Shown: positions 16,323 to 24,214, numbered from the stretch's first letter. The stretch is 26,564 nt of DNA from an uncultured Porphyromonadaceae bacterium (GCA_900550025.1 URQP01000022.1:1-26564); one strand, 5' to 3'. Notes: generated by a model from the letters alone, not told the origin. A program made the numbers and translations.

Positions 16323-16352
16323 CAAAATTAATACGACTACAGATTTAACAAA
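16323..16352 (-). promoter_or_regulatory. promoter of the TonB receptor gene
   Basis: On the minus strand TTTG (16352-16349) and TAATTTTG (16330-16323) are separated by 18 bases, close to the Bacteroidetes sigma-70 consensus (TTTG, 19-21 bases, TAnnTTTG). The transcript should start near 16316. Confidence 0.7.
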
Positions 16353-16382
16353 CTACCTGTTTAACAGTATTGCCTACCTTTT

Positions 16383-16610
16383 TTACAGAAGCCGTTCACT
16401 TTCCTCGAAATCCTCATAAAGCGCAACCGGGCCATAGTGCCAATATTTCGTTTCTTCTTTCTCCAATTTTTTATAAGTGTCCGAATGATAATATGCCCGC
16501 AAAGCATCCAACACCGAACCGCCTCTTTTATTTATATAAATACGCGCGAACGAACTTGCCTTTCCGGGCAAAAGCAAATACAAGTTTTCCGATGTAATTT
16601 TCCTATCCAT
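16383..16610 (-). CDS. 75-aa protein of the DUF3791-DUF3990 module
   Basis: A 75-residue soluble protein starting MDRKITSENLYLLLPGKAS, with no signal peptide or membrane segment. Its second half (SDTYKKLEKEETKYWHYGPVALYEDFEE) is acidic and aromatic. Very similar short proteins, as far as I recall them, accompany DUF3990 genes in gut Firmicutes and Bacteroidetes, but I cannot name a family with certainty. It begins 10 bases after the DUF3990 stop and is the last gene of the module, so co-expression is likely. It could be an antitoxin, an accessory factor or a regulator; the sequence has no recognisable DNA-binding helix-turn-helix. Function unknown. Confidence 0.65.
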   Translation of the reverse strand: MDRKITSENLYLLLPGKASSFARIYINKRGGSVLDALRAYYHSDTYKKLEKEETKYWHYGPVALYEDFEESERLL

Positions 16611-16620
16611 CTATCATCTC

Positions 16621-17103
16621 TCACTTTATAATTTTCACATCAACAAACGACAAACATTCCAACGAACGTTCTGTATGAAACAACATCTGATCCACCAATT
16701 TATAGACTTTCAGCTCCCGCAAAAGTCCATTCTTATCCAACAACCCGCTCTCATATAATGCAAAAGCAGCATAAACACGGTCATTTGCCACCGGACCATA
16801 TATCAAATCATAGTCGTGATTGAAATCAGGATTCATACGATTACTCATCACAAAATCCAACCAAGCCTCTGATGGAGAATCAAACCGCAGCATCATCATT
16901 TCCCCTGCCTTTTCTTCATCTAAAGCATAAACATTGACATAGCCAGCATTCAATTTCATAAGTTGCATCCGCCTCCGAGCCCACTGTCCAGCCTGATGAA
17001 AAGATGTGGTTGTATAAAAACCAGAACCATAATCCAAGGTTCTTTCCGGTTGGATTATTCGCGGATTGCGCACCACCTCTACACTACCATGATACAGTTC
17101 CAT
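16621..17103 (-). CDS. DUF3990 family protein, ADP-ribosyltransferase-like putative toxin
   Basis: A 160-residue soluble protein beginning MELYHGS. The N-terminal YHGS (H5) and the later DYGSGFYTTTSFHQAGQWA (Y30) are the hallmarks of DUF3990. This family is related to the ADP-ribosyltransferase fold, in which a His on strand 1 and a Tyr on strand 2 bind NAD. The following YDLIYGPVANDRVY (about 98-111) is also characteristic; the catalytic acidic residue of this family cannot be assigned by eye. The ATG overlaps the upstream DUF3791 stop by one base (TGATG), which implies translational coupling, and the 75-aa gene follows 10 bases later. The layout resembles a toxin-antitoxin operon with a small gene before the enzyme. 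Both the toxin role and the target are inference. Confidence 0.78.
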   Translation of the reverse strand: MELYHGSVEVVRNPRIIQPERTLDYGSGFYTTTSFHQAGQWARRRMQLMKLNAGYVNVYALDEEKAGEMMMLRFDSPSEAWLDFVMSNRMNPDFNHDYDLIYGPVANDRVYAAFALYESGLLDKNGLLRELKVYKLVDQMLFHTERSLECLSFVDVKIIK

Positions 17104-17321
17104 CAGTCATTCCTCCTATTTTCTATATATTCATCTATATCAGCCAATATCCATTCCGGACTTTGTGTATGCAACACCTCAAAATTATCAATTAAATATT
17201 CAGATACTCCATTTTTGTCAAACAAATCCATAACCGCATCACCCGGCATGCCTACATGCGTTTTGTAATTCTCTATACAAAACGACAAAAAATATGCAAT
17301 ATCCAATTCATGCTTTGTCAT
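17103..17321 (-). CDS. DUF3791-like small protein, putative antitoxin
   Basis: A 72-residue soluble protein (MTKHELDIAYFLSFCIENYKTH...). It matches the DUF3791 pattern: an N-terminal helix with FCIENYK, GDAVMDLFDKNGVSEYLIDNFEVLHTQ, and a C-terminal DIDEYIENRR. DUF3791 genes commonly lie directly upstream of DUF3990 genes. An in-frame ATG at 17342 lies inside the -7 promoter box (17340-17347) and so would not be on the mRNA; the ATG at 17321 is therefore the start. Its TGA stop shares one base with the DUF3990 ATG. A role as the neutralising partner of DUF3990 is plausible but not shown by the sequence. Confidence 0.78.
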   Translation of the reverse strand: MTKHELDIAYFLSFCIENYKTHVGMPGDAVMDLFDKNGVSEYLIDNFEVLHTQSPEWILADIDEYIENRRND

Positions 17322-17339
17322 AAACACCAAGCCTTTTTG

Positions 17340-17371
17340 CAAATATAGCGAAAGTCGAGAGCAGAGACAAA
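17340..17371 (-). promoter_or_regulatory. consensus promoter of the DUF3791-DUF3990 module
   Basis: On the minus strand TTTG (17371-17368), 20 bases, then TATATTTG (17347-17340): a full match to the Bacteroidetes consensus in both boxes and in spacing. The transcript should start near 17333, only about 12 bases before the ATG at 17321. Confidence 0.85.
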
Positions 17372-17436
17372 CGAAAACGGAGTTTTCAGGTTTGGCTATG
17401 CCGAGACGCAGCCTATATTATCCAAATATAGCGAAA
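17340..17436. repeat. promoter-bearing intergenic repeat cassette
   Basis: CAAATATAGCGAAA occurs at 17340-17353 and again at 17423-17436 in the same orientation, 83 bases apart. Both copies include the complement of a TATATTTG box. The intervening sequence (GTCGAGAGCAGAGACAAACG... at 17354 onward) looks like an interspersed repeat I recall from many Bacteroidales intergenic regions, but this is from memory and unchecked. The promoter of the DUF3791-DUF3990 module lies within it. Confidence 0.55.
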
Positions 17437-17448
17437 TCCACTGAAAAT

Positions 17449-17488
17449 ACAAAAAACAGGCGGACTGCTTTTACGCTTCCGCCTGTTT
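17449..17488 (-). terminator. Rho-independent terminator of the WG-repeat protein gene
   Basis: On the minus strand AAACAGGCGGA (17488-17478) pairs perfectly with TCCGCCTGTTT (17464-17454), an 11-bp stem with a 13-base loop, followed by further T residues. It lies 25 bases after the stop codon at 17514. Confidence 0.92.
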
Positions 17489-17513
17489 CATTACCCAATT
17501 TTCTGTATGCTAA

Positions 17514-20177
17514 TTATTCACCCCAGAACTTCTCGGCATCGGTCGTGAGGTTATACATAAAATCACCGAGATTCTTCACAATGCTGTCAAACAGACTGCG
17601 GCTCTCGAACCAGCTTTCCGGTGGAGTCCAACGCACATCGTCACGCTTCGGTGACACTTTCATATCGCACCCGCTGAACAGCCACGAGGGTAGCAACGCC
17701 TCAGTATTGCGCATACTGAACAGAGAGAACGGCGAACTTTTCCTCTTTTCTTTCAGCCGCTCGTCGTCGGAAGGCAACCATCCGTAAGTCGAGGAGAAAC
17801 GCTCCATCCGGCCGAACGTAAACTCACCCGTCTCTCCGTTCTCATTAAGCATCTCGATACGGTAACGCCCAGTAGAGACAGTTGCGGCGACCCTTCCGTT
17901 GAAACTCATAAGGAAATTGAGATACATGTGCATCATCGGGTCTGGAATGTCGAAATTAATTCCACCGACCATAAGTTGTCCGCCGTCAACCACCAAATAC
18001 TTTCTGTCACCGTCGTTGATTATGCCGGAAACACGCATCGGCACGAAGAAGAACTTGGCCTGTACGCTCCCCTCTCCGGCCGAGCTAAGCATCGGAGCGG
18101 CATAGTACTCATCCGGATTGATTATCATAGTCAGGAATCCGCTCGTGCTATCTCCGTATGGCGATGAAATACCATTTCCGGCATCCAGTTCCAAATAGGC
18201 CGTGGCCGGAATTTTCATCGAATCGTCCGACGTGTCCATAATGTTGACAGGAGTAGAAAGCACCAGCGTCTTGTCTATTTTCTCTATGCTGTCTTTCTCA
18301 ATGAAATGTGCCGTGAAGGAGAGGTTCTCGCCTGTGACAGTGAACTGCGCGCCGCTTCCTCCGGGCTGCACCATCGGCGAGTTGCAATCGATGCCCGACA
18401 GTTTCCAGCCTTCCTTGGCAGTTGCTGTAATATTGACAGCCTCACCCAGCTTGTATTGTCCGCCGCCGCTCACCGTACCGCCTTCCGGAGGATCGGCCAC
18501 CACCGAGACATTATAGACTGGCTCGTCCACCACGCGTGGACCGATAGGCTTCGTCACATAATTTTTGAATATTATAGGATAAGGTATCGGCACAGGGACA
18601 GGATATGGGTCGCGGATGACCAAAGTGTCAGGAGTTCCCGGTATTTTAACCGTATCTCTCGGAGGCTCAGGATAATAAGGCAATTGGTAACCGGGGTCGA
18701 TAACCTTCTCCATATCCGCGTCAAACACAATAGTGAACTGCGCCTTTTCGTCGATGAATCCCCTATACGATTTCGCGTTCATACCTTCGGCATCTGCCAT
18801 TGATATTGCTGCCCGCGCAAGAAAATCCTCCGTAAACGTCCCGACACTCCAGTATTTCGAACGGTTTTCCGTAACATACCAGTCGCGTATCACGATTTGT
18901 CCGCTCGGAGTAATTACAAACGGGTCACCTCCGCTGACGGAAGCCACACCCGCTCCACCGAATACTATCCCGTCGGGATTAGCGTCGTTGCGGAACATGT
19001 CGAACTTCGCCGTCGTGCCGACTTCCTTGAAAGAAGTGTCGATTACGGTCACATATTCGTCAGTGGCATATTTCTCCTTATAAATAAAGGCATAACCGTC
19101 GGTAAACGGTGTGGCATGAGCATACTCCGCGGCGACATCCCCATTGCGGTCGATAAATTTATCGACACTCATATCTTCGTCGCGCCAACAGAAATAGCCG
19201 CAGCGGTAGTCGCTCACACAGCCCGAGAAAGCCTCGTCAAGCACGATTTTTCCGGTCTTGTCGATTACCGACCATTTGCTGTTATAGCCATACTCCTTCT
19301 TAACAAGAGCCAGTCCGTCACTGAAATTGCGCGCAGTCTCGAACTGCGGCGTAATCACCACCTTGCCCTTTGCGTCGATATACCCCCATTTGCCTACTCC
19401 CATATCGTAGTGGGCGCGCAATCCGTCGGACAGAGGAGCGACTTTCCCGGCACTGGACGCCATACTGGATGTATAGCTGCCCTGCTTCTTGACAAGGTGC
19501 GGATACACCTCCTCGCCGGCCGTGTTGATATACACCCACACGGAGCCTGTCTTGAAATCGCCGGTGTCTTTCAGCACCAAGGCAAGACCGTCAACAAAGT
19601 TGGAGCCCTGCGTATATTTCAACGACAATTCCTTCACCCGCCCGTCTTTGTAGATAATGGTCAACGGATATTTCTTGTCCCAGCTATTGCTTCCCACTTG
19701 CTTCTCGCCTTTCACGAGGCAGGCTCCGCGGTCGAAGCGCGGATCTTGGTAGCGTCCAAGCCCCGACCATATATAGTCGAAAAGCATGTCGCCGTTTTTG
19801 AGGAAGAAAGCATACTTCCCATTGCCTTCATTATACACGGAGAACACACCGTCATGCACATCCGACACCTGCGCATAATCCGGCAAGCGGAGATAGCGCG
19901 TGTCAGGCGTGATGCGCGGTATGCTGAACGAAGTGCCATTCCACACCACGTCCTGTATTTTCGCCGACCCGGCGTCATTTGACTGTTGTGCCGGCTGCTT
20001 GCTCTCAGTTTCTTTCTTGTCCTGCTGTTGAGCATTAGGGTCAAGCAATTTCTGCACTTTCTCAGCCTCCTTGCTGACTTTCTCCAACCCCTTGCTCAAC
20101 TTCTTCAAGAATTGGGCATCGGCATCGTAAGAAAAGCCGGCAACTAAAGCCAAAAGCACAAACAATATTTTTTTCAT
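17514..20177 (-). CDS. exported WG-repeat protein
   Basis: An 887-residue exported protein with signal peptide (ILFVLLALVAGFSYDADAQ) and a charged, Gln-rich helical stretch (about 23-70). WG (KWG) repeats cover about residues 80-430, best seen as KWGYIDAKGKVVITPQFETA and FSDGLALVKKEYGYNSKWSV. A proline-rich linker (about 500-545, PYPVPVPIPYPIIF) leads to an InlB-like repeat (about 560-620, ADPPEGGTVSGGGQYKLGEAV), then a C-terminal beta-rich domain with no family I recognise. WG repeats are thought to mediate protein contacts. The protein should be periplasmic or on the surface; no T9SS tail or lipobox is evident. Its function is unknown. A terminator sits 25 bases upstream of the start codon, so the gene relies on its own, unrecognised promoter or on read-through. 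Confidence 0.8.
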   Translation of the reverse strand: MKKILFVLLALVAGFSYDADAQFLKKLSKGLEKVSKEAEKVQKLLDPNAQQQDKKETESKQPAQQSNDAGSAKIQDVVWNGTSFSIPRITPDTRYLRLPDYAQVSDVHDGVFSVYNEGNGKYAFFLKNGDMLFDYIWSGLGRYQDPRFDRGACLVKGEKQVGSNSWDKKYPLTIIYKDGRVKELSLKYTQGSNFVDGLALVLKDTGDFKTGSVWVYINTAGEEVYPHLVKKQGSYTSSMASSAGKVAPLSDGLRAHYDMGVGKWGYIDAKGKVVITPQFETARNFSDGLALVKKEYGYNSKWSVIDKTGKIVLDEAFSGCVSDYRCGYFCWRDEDMSVDKFIDRNGDVAAEYAHATPFTDGYAFIYKEKYATDEYVTVIDTSFKEVGTTAKFDMFRNDANPDGIVFGGAGVASVSGGDPFVITPSGQIVIRDWYVTENRSKYWSVGTFTEDFLARAAISMADAEGMNAKSYRGFIDEKAQFTIVFDADMEKVIDPGYQLPYYPEPPRDTVKIPGTPDTLVIRDPYPVPVPIPYPIIFKNYVTKPIGPRVVDEPVYNVSVVADPPEGGTVSGGGQYKLGEAVNITATAKEGWKLSGIDCNSPMVQPGGSGAQFTVTGENLSFTAHFIEKDSIEKIDKTLVLSTPVNIMDTSDDSMKIPATAYLELDAGNGISSPYGDSTSGFLTMIINPDEYYAAPMLSSAGEGSVQAKFFFVPMRVSGIINDGDRKYLVVDGGQLMVGGINFDIPDPMMHMYLNFLMSFNGRVAATVSTGRYRIEMLNENGETGEFTFGRMERFSSTYGWLPSDDERLKEKRKSSPFSLFSMRNTEALLPSWLFSGCDMKVSPKRDDVRWTPPESWFESRSLFDSIVKNLGDFMYNLTTDAEKFWGE

Positions 20178-20201
20178 ACGTCACTGTTTTGTTTTTTTAA
20201 T

Positions 20202-20237
20202 AAAAAAGAGGATATGCCGCAACCACGGCACACCCTC
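20202..20237 (-). terminator. Rho-independent terminator after the DUF4878-like lipoprotein gene
   Basis: On the minus strand a 12-bp stem with two G-T wobbles (20237-20226 with 20219-20208, loop of 6) is followed by TTTTTT (20207-20202). It separates the lipoprotein gene from the WG-repeat gene. Confidence 0.9.
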
Positions 20238-20257
20238 ACTGGCATAATATCAAAGAA

Positions 20258-20668
20258 TCACTTGTCTATGCTCAATTTCCAATCGCCATCGACATTAACC
20301 AAATCCAAAGTCTGCTCATCTTCCGAGCCGTCGCCATAAACGACCTTCATTTCTACTTTCGCAGTCTTGCCGTCTTCTGAAATGGTTTCTGACAACACCT
20401 CCGTCGACGTTATCCCGCCTTTCTTCTCCATTTGTGCCTTTACTTTATCATTGAACAACGAAAGGAACATTTCTTTCGACTGCTCTTTCTCTTCCGCCGA
20501 CAAATTGTCAGGGTAAGCAATCTGGTCGACTATTCCCTCATAGTCGCCGGACTTCATCATATTCCCCCAATTTTCTGCGGCAGCCTTAGGCGTAGATGTG
20601 TCACTTCCACATGCAGCAAACAACATTACTGAAAACACACATGCAAAAAAATAAATAAACTTTTTCAT
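20258..20668 (-). CDS. DUF4878-like lipoprotein
   Basis: A 136-residue protein with a lipoprotein signal (FACVFSVMLFAACGSD, cysteine at 20). The mature part is a small mixed alpha/beta domain of the NTF2-like type: PKAAAENWGNMMKSGDYEGIVDQI, a charged helix, then strands ending ...LVNVDGDWKLSIDK. The closing DGDWKLSID and the pattern of the first helix fit DUF4878 lipoproteins of Bacteroidetes. The function is unknown; probably attached to the outer or inner membrane facing the periplasm. It begins 42 bases after the YiiX-like gene with no terminator between them, so the two may share a transcript. Confidence 0.78.
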   Translation of the reverse strand: MKKFIYFFACVFSVMLFAACGSDTSTPKAAAENWGNMMKSGDYEGIVDQIAYPDNLSAEEKEQSKEMFLSLFNDKVKAQMEKKGGITSTEVLSETISEDGKTAKVEMKVVYGDGSEDEQTLDLVNVDGDWKLSIDK

Positions 20669-20710
20669 AACTGATAGGTTTTAAGTTAATAAATATATTT
20701 GTAAAAATCA

Positions 20711-21325
20711 CTAAAAACAAAACACAGTCGCCAACTTCTTGCTCTTATAAATATCCGAAGGCAACAAATAATCGCCAACCATTCCCGGAATATTTATATG
20801 CGTAATCCGGCCTTCCGCCAAATCCATTCCATAAAAACGGAATACAAAGTCGACAAGTTCCGTACAATACAGCTTCGTCGTGTCCTCCAAATCGTAATTA
20901 TGGTCAAACAGCACTTCCCGTTTTGCCAATTCCAAGGCTTTTCCCGCGACTTCAGCCAATGTGTCAGCACCTACAAGCGGACGCATTACCGCTCCTGAAG
21001 AGGCCCTTCCCTCATCAAAAAAGGAATCGACACTTTCTATCTTCACCCTGTCGGTATCTCCCTCGAAATCCGGCTCCCCGGGAACAGCGTGCACCACCAT
21101 GAATTCACCATCCTTGACAACAACCACACCTATATGCGAGTATTTGCCTCCACGGTCGGCATAAAGTACCATATGGCTCACGACACTGCCACCCTTCCGG
21201 AAAACTATATCGCCCTCTTGCAATTCCGGGAGATGAAGTTCACGCTCCACAGACGCTCCGCCATTACATCCTTGAACAAGCATAAACATTGCCGCTAACA
21301 CAGACATATAATATATGGTCCTCAT
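20711..21325 (-). CDS. YiiX/YebB-like NlpC/P60 cysteine hydrolase, lipoprotein
   Basis: A 204-residue protein with a lipobox-like N-terminus (MFMLVQGC, cysteine near 20). The body is a permuted papain-like fold of the YiiX family: LQEGDIVFRKGGSVVSHMVL, YSHIGVVVVKDG with the likely catalytic His near 64, and KLYCTELVDFVF with the likely catalytic Cys near 155. Members act as amidases or peptidases on cell-wall peptides or lipids, but this protein's substrate is unknown. It is probably periplasm-facing and membrane-anchored. Its mRNA may continue into the DUF4878-like gene. A -7 box (21367-21374) precedes it. Confidence 0.82.
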   Translation of the reverse strand: MRTIYYMSVLAAMFMLVQGCNGGASVERELHLPELQEGDIVFRKGGSVVSHMVLYADRGGKYSHIGVVVVKDGEFMVVHAVPGEPDFEGDTDRVKIESVDSFFDEGRASSGAVMRPLVGADTLAEVAGKALELAKREVLFDHNYDLEDTTKLYCTELVDFVFRFYGMDLAEGRITHINIPGMVGDYLLPSDIYKSKKLATVFCF

Positions 21326-21366
21326 AAATGTAATGCCAGTTTGTTTTAAAGTCGTTAACCTATTTG

Positions 21367-21374
21367 CAAATATA
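21367..21374 (-). promoter_or_regulatory. -7 box upstream of the YiiX-like gene
   Basis: The minus strand reads TATATTTG, a perfect -7 element about 42 bases before the ATG. No clear TTTG occurs at -33. Confidence 0.5.
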
Positions 21375-21428
21375 GTTTAAACGCTCTCTCATAAGTGTTC
21401 ACTACACCCGAAATTAATGTCAATAAAA

Positions 21429-21464
21429 CAAAAAACGACACAGCGAACCGTTCACTGCGTCATT
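21429..21464 (-). terminator. Rho-independent terminator of the AraC-type regulator gene
   Basis: On the minus strand a 13-bp stem with three wobbles and a CGG loop (21464-21451 with 21447-21435) is followed by TTTTTT. It ends 43 bases after the stop codon, upstream of the YiiX-like promoter. Confidence 0.85.
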
Positions 21465-21506
21465 TTCCGTTCATTCCGTCAATTTTATCCCCGCCACGCC
21501 AACTAT

Positions 21507-22571
21507 TCAGGGGGGGGGTAAAACTCCTTGCAAGGCCATTGTACGGTATTTTTTAGGAGTCATGCCATATTTTTTCTGAAAAGCCCGGCGGAAAGTGCTG
21601 ATTGAGTTAAAACCAACCTGCTGGGCAATATCTTCCTGCGACAAATTGCACTCCGCTGAACGAAGCAGCTCTTCCGCATACGTCAGGCGATAGCCGTTGA
21701 TGAAATCGTAGAAGTTCACATTCAACTTATTGTTAAGGTACAACGAGAAATAATTGCGGTTAGTACCTATCATCTTAACGACCTCGGCCATAGTCAACTG
21801 GGGATTACGTGCAATCTGCCGTTCACCGAACAACAATTCTATCTCACGGCTGAAATCCATCGGCACTTCACGGACACAGCCTTCAGAATCAATCTCCTCG
21901 ACAGCGGCTACAGCCTCCTCCGCAATCTGTCCCTGCCTTTTTGTGCGATAGCTTATCAACCCCCACACAATCAATATGAGCATATAATAGAACGTATCCA
22001 TCAACGCAGAATAATCATTGAACATCATCAATGCCCCCCAAAAAGCAAATACTATAAGAAACAGCACTATGACCTTGCTCAACCAGCCCACATCGACAGC
22101 CTCCACATCAGAATAATAATTCTCGGCCGCACGCATATATTCCCCTATCCACCTTATCATCAACACCAATATCACTATGCTATAAACCACGCAAGCCACA
22201 AACATAGCGTAATAAATCCAGTTCCATCCGGTAGCCGCATAGACTCCCAGCCCTACAAAATAGGGCACAATGTGCATCAGGACTCCACGTGTCGTAAAAT
22301 ATTTCGGCTTAAGCAAATCCATCGCATAAAACGAGCAAGTAAACACTACCGACATATCAAACAACAACATAGACCGGTATATACGCTCGGAATCAACGAA
22401 CATATCCACACTGTAGAACATATCTTTCAACAGCAACAAGAACCAAATGAAAAATATCACGGCCGTGGTCCTGTAAAGACGGCGTTCTTCCCTTCGCTTA
22501 TAGAAATAAATCCCTTCCACAAGAAAGAACATACAGCAAAAGCCATTGCAAAAGGCACTTAAATATTGCAT
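21507..22571 (-). CDS. membrane-anchored AraC-family transcriptional regulator
   Basis: A 354-residue protein. The N-terminal 215 residues contain about six hydrophobic helices (for example AVIFFIWFLLLL, IYYAMFVACVVYSIVILVLMI, VIVLFLIVFAFWGALMMF). The C-terminal 100 residues form the double helix-turn-helix of AraC/XylS regulators (MAEVVKMIGTNRNYFSLYLNNKL; QEDIAQQVGFNSISTFRRAFQKKYGMTPKKYR). It should sit in the inner membrane and transduce a signal to DNA, a layout common in Bacteroidetes. The target genes are unknown; the divergently unlinked neighbours give no clue. The last three codons are CCC CCC CCC directly before TGA, a 9-base C run that could slip and alter the C-terminal end. Confidence 0.88.
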   Translation of the reverse strand: MQYLSAFCNGFCCMFFLVEGIYFYKRREERRLYRTTAVIFFIWFLLLLKDMFYSVDMFVDSERIYRSMLLFDMSVVFTCSFYAMDLLKPKYFTTRGVLMHIVPYFVGLGVYAATGWNWIYYAMFVACVVYSIVILVLMIRWIGEYMRAAENYYSDVEAVDVGWLSKVIVLFLIVFAFWGALMMFNDYSALMDTFYYMLILIVWGLISYRTKRQGQIAEEAVAAVEEIDSEGCVREVPMDFSREIELLFGERQIARNPQLTMAEVVKMIGTNRNYFSLYLNNKLNVNFYDFINGYRLTYAEELLRSAECNLSQEDIAQQVGFNSISTFRRAFQKKYGMTPKKYRTMALQGVLPPP

Positions 22572-22658
22572 TCTATAATATTGAGTATTATTCAGACACC
22601 AATCTTACCCTACCATCAAAATGCGTCAAAGCACATACCAAGTTCCATACAATCGGCA

Positions 22659-22677
22659 CGCCGGCACGAAGCCGGCG
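22659..22677 (-). terminator. GC-rich hairpin just after trpS
   Basis: CGCCGGC and GCCGGCG form a perfect 7-bp stem with a 5-base loop, 10 bases after the trpS stop. No T-run follows on the minus strand, so it is not a classical terminator; it may stabilise the 3' end or act with Rho. Confidence 0.4.
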
Positions 22678-22686
22678 GCCTGACCG

Positions 22687-23775
22687 TCACTTGCCCTTAT
22701 ACTTCGCGGCCTGTTCCGCTATCAATGCAGAATCCTCGAAATAGTTTATCTTCATAGCCCGGCGGACATCGTCGAGCGTGGCGGCGGCCACTTCACGCGC
22801 GGCCTCGCTCCCCCGCTTGAGAATATCGAACACTGCCGGAATATCTTTCTCGAATTCATGGCGGCGTTCACGTATCGGGGCAAGAGTCTCCTCAAGCACG
22901 GCTATAAGCGTCTTTTTCACTGTTCCGTCACCCAATCCGCCACGAGTATAATGGTCTTTCATTTCCTGCAAACTCTGATAGTCGGGGCAATACTTCGAGA
23001 AATCCTTGTCATTGCAAAAAGCGTCCAGATAAATGAACGGACAATTACCTTCCAAATGTCCCGGATCGGAAATATTAAGATGCAACGGGTCGGTATACAT
23101 GCTCTTCACTTTCTTGGCCACTTCTTTCGGAGTGTCGGAAAGATAAATGCAATTGCCGAGCGACTTGCTCATCTTCGCCTTTCCGTCGGTTCCCGGCAAA
23201 CGCATACATACGGCATTCTCCGGCAACAGAATCTCCGGCTCTACAAGTGTAGGGCCGTAAACGTGGTTGAACCGGTTGACAATCTCGCGCGTAAGCTCTA
23301 TCATAGGCTCCTGATCCTCACCGGCCGGCACCGTCGTGGCGCGGAAAGCCGTAATGTCGGAAGCCTGACTCACCGGGTAACAGAAAAATCCTACCGGTAT
23401 ACTTGCCTCGAAATTGCGCATCTTGATTTCCGTCTTTACCGTCGGATTGCGCTGCACACGCGACACAGTGACAAGATTCATATAGTAGAAAGCAAGCTCC
23501 GTCAGTTCCGGCACCTGCGACTGGATGAATATCGTAGTCTTCTCCGGGTCGATTCCAGCAGAAAGGTAATCGAGAGCCACCTCTATGATATTCTGCCGTA
23601 TCTTTTCAGGATTGTCGGCATTGTCGGTCAACGCCTGCGCGTCGGCTATCATCACATATATCTTGTCGTACTCGCCGGAATTCTGCAACTCGACACGACG
23701 GCGAAGCGAACCCACATAATGTCCTAAATGCAATTTACCGGTCGGCCGGTCGCCTGTCAATATAATCTTACCCAT
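22687..23775 (-). CDS. trpS: tryptophanyl-tRNA synthetase
   Basis: A 362-residue class I aminoacyl-tRNA synthetase that charges tRNA-Trp. The HIGH motif appears as [10 protein letters not shown] (H16-H19), preceded by TGDRPTG, and the second signature as KMSKS (about 200-204, in [12 protein letters not shown]). The segment [21 protein letters not shown] is the usual TrpRS specificity region. The sequence is of the somewhat longer [16 protein letters not shown] subtype rather than the enterobacterial type. It stands alone, with a -7 box upstream at 23797-23804 and a GC-rich hairpin downstream. No T-box-like leader is present. Confidence 0.95.
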   Translation of the reverse strand: MGKIILTGDRPTGKLHLGHYVGSLRRRVELQNSGEYDKIYVMIADAQALTDNADNPEKIRQNIIEVALDYLSAGIDPEKTTIFIQSQVPELTELAFYYMNLVTVSRVQRNPTVKTEIKMRNFEASIPVGFFCYPVSQASDITAFRATTVPAGEDQEPMIELTREIVNRFNHVYGPTLVEPEILLPENAVCMRLPGTDGKAKMSKSLGNCIYLSDTPKEVAKKVKSMYTDPLHLNISDPGHLEGNCPFIYLDAFCNDKDFSKYCPDYQSLQEMKDHYTRGGLGDGTVKKTLIAVLEETLAPIRERRHEFEKDIPAVFDILKRGSEAAREVAAATLDDVRRAMKINYFEDSALIAEQAAKYKGK

Positions 23776-23796
23776 AACTTTTTCATAATTTAACTA

Positions 23797-23804
23797 CAAA
23801 GGTA
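23797..23804 (-). promoter_or_regulatory. -7 box of trpS
   Basis: The minus strand reads TACCTTTG, a perfect -7 element 21 bases before the ATG. A TTG occurs 24 bases further upstream (23831-23829), slightly beyond the usual spacing. Confidence 0.55.
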
Positions 23805-23831
23805 GTCAAAATCTCAATACATACTGCGCAA

Positions 23832-24206
23832 CCACTCCGCAAAAAAATAATCACATACTCTGTATGCGCCATTATCCACCGTTATCCAATTCTCTTTGAG
23901 CAACGATCTCACAGCGGACTGCACGGAACTTACTACAGCTTTCATACATCTTTACGTAAAAATCGGAATACGTGCCATCATCAATCCTCCCATAAATAAC
24001 CAAATAAAACACAAAAAAAATAACAGCAGCCTGTCCTCCCGGATATGCCGCTGTCCCCTATGTGTCTGTAATGTGTTATGAGTAGTAGTTATGTCTCATG
24101 AACCTAAATTCGATTATTAAACACATAATCTTCCCTTTTTGTTCGCCCAAAACGATATTTCATCTTATTTAATTTAGATGGGCAACAAGCACGCCCACAC
24201 CACGGC
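23832..24206. other. intergenic region without recognisable gene
   Basis: About 375 bases between the trpS promoter and the promoter of the 93-aa gene. The only open frame (61 codons at 23896-24081) has no signal, family resemblance or promoter and is not credible. A distant inverted repeat ATGTGTT/AACACAT (near 24072 and 24120) is weak. I see no RNA gene or mobile element in it. Confidence 0.5.
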
Positions 24207-24214
24207 TACTTTTG
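24207..24214 (+). promoter_or_regulatory. -7 box of the 93-aa protein gene
   Basis: TACTTTTG is a perfect -7 element, 23 bases before the ATG at 24238. It lies downstream of the in-frame ATG at 24178, which excludes that ATG as the start if this promoter is used. AGGAG at 24224-24228 gives a recognisable Shine-Dalgarno about 10 bases before 24238, unusual for this genome. Confidence 0.55.

Noticed and set aside
16302..16382. possible cobalamin riboswitch before the TonB receptor
   Set aside because: The predicted transcript start (near 16316) leaves only about 15 bases of leader, and no B12-box-like structure is visible.
17392..17787. 131-codon open frame overlapping the repeat cassette and the WG-repeat gene
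   Set aside because: It crosses a terminator and the 3' end of a real gene on the other strand and shows no features.
18897..19982. 361-codon open frame antisense to the WG-repeat gene
   Set aside because: Shadow of a real gene; no recognisable motif.
22858..23727. 289-codon open frame antisense to trpS
   Set aside because: Shadow of trpS, with Arg/His-rich composition and no domain.
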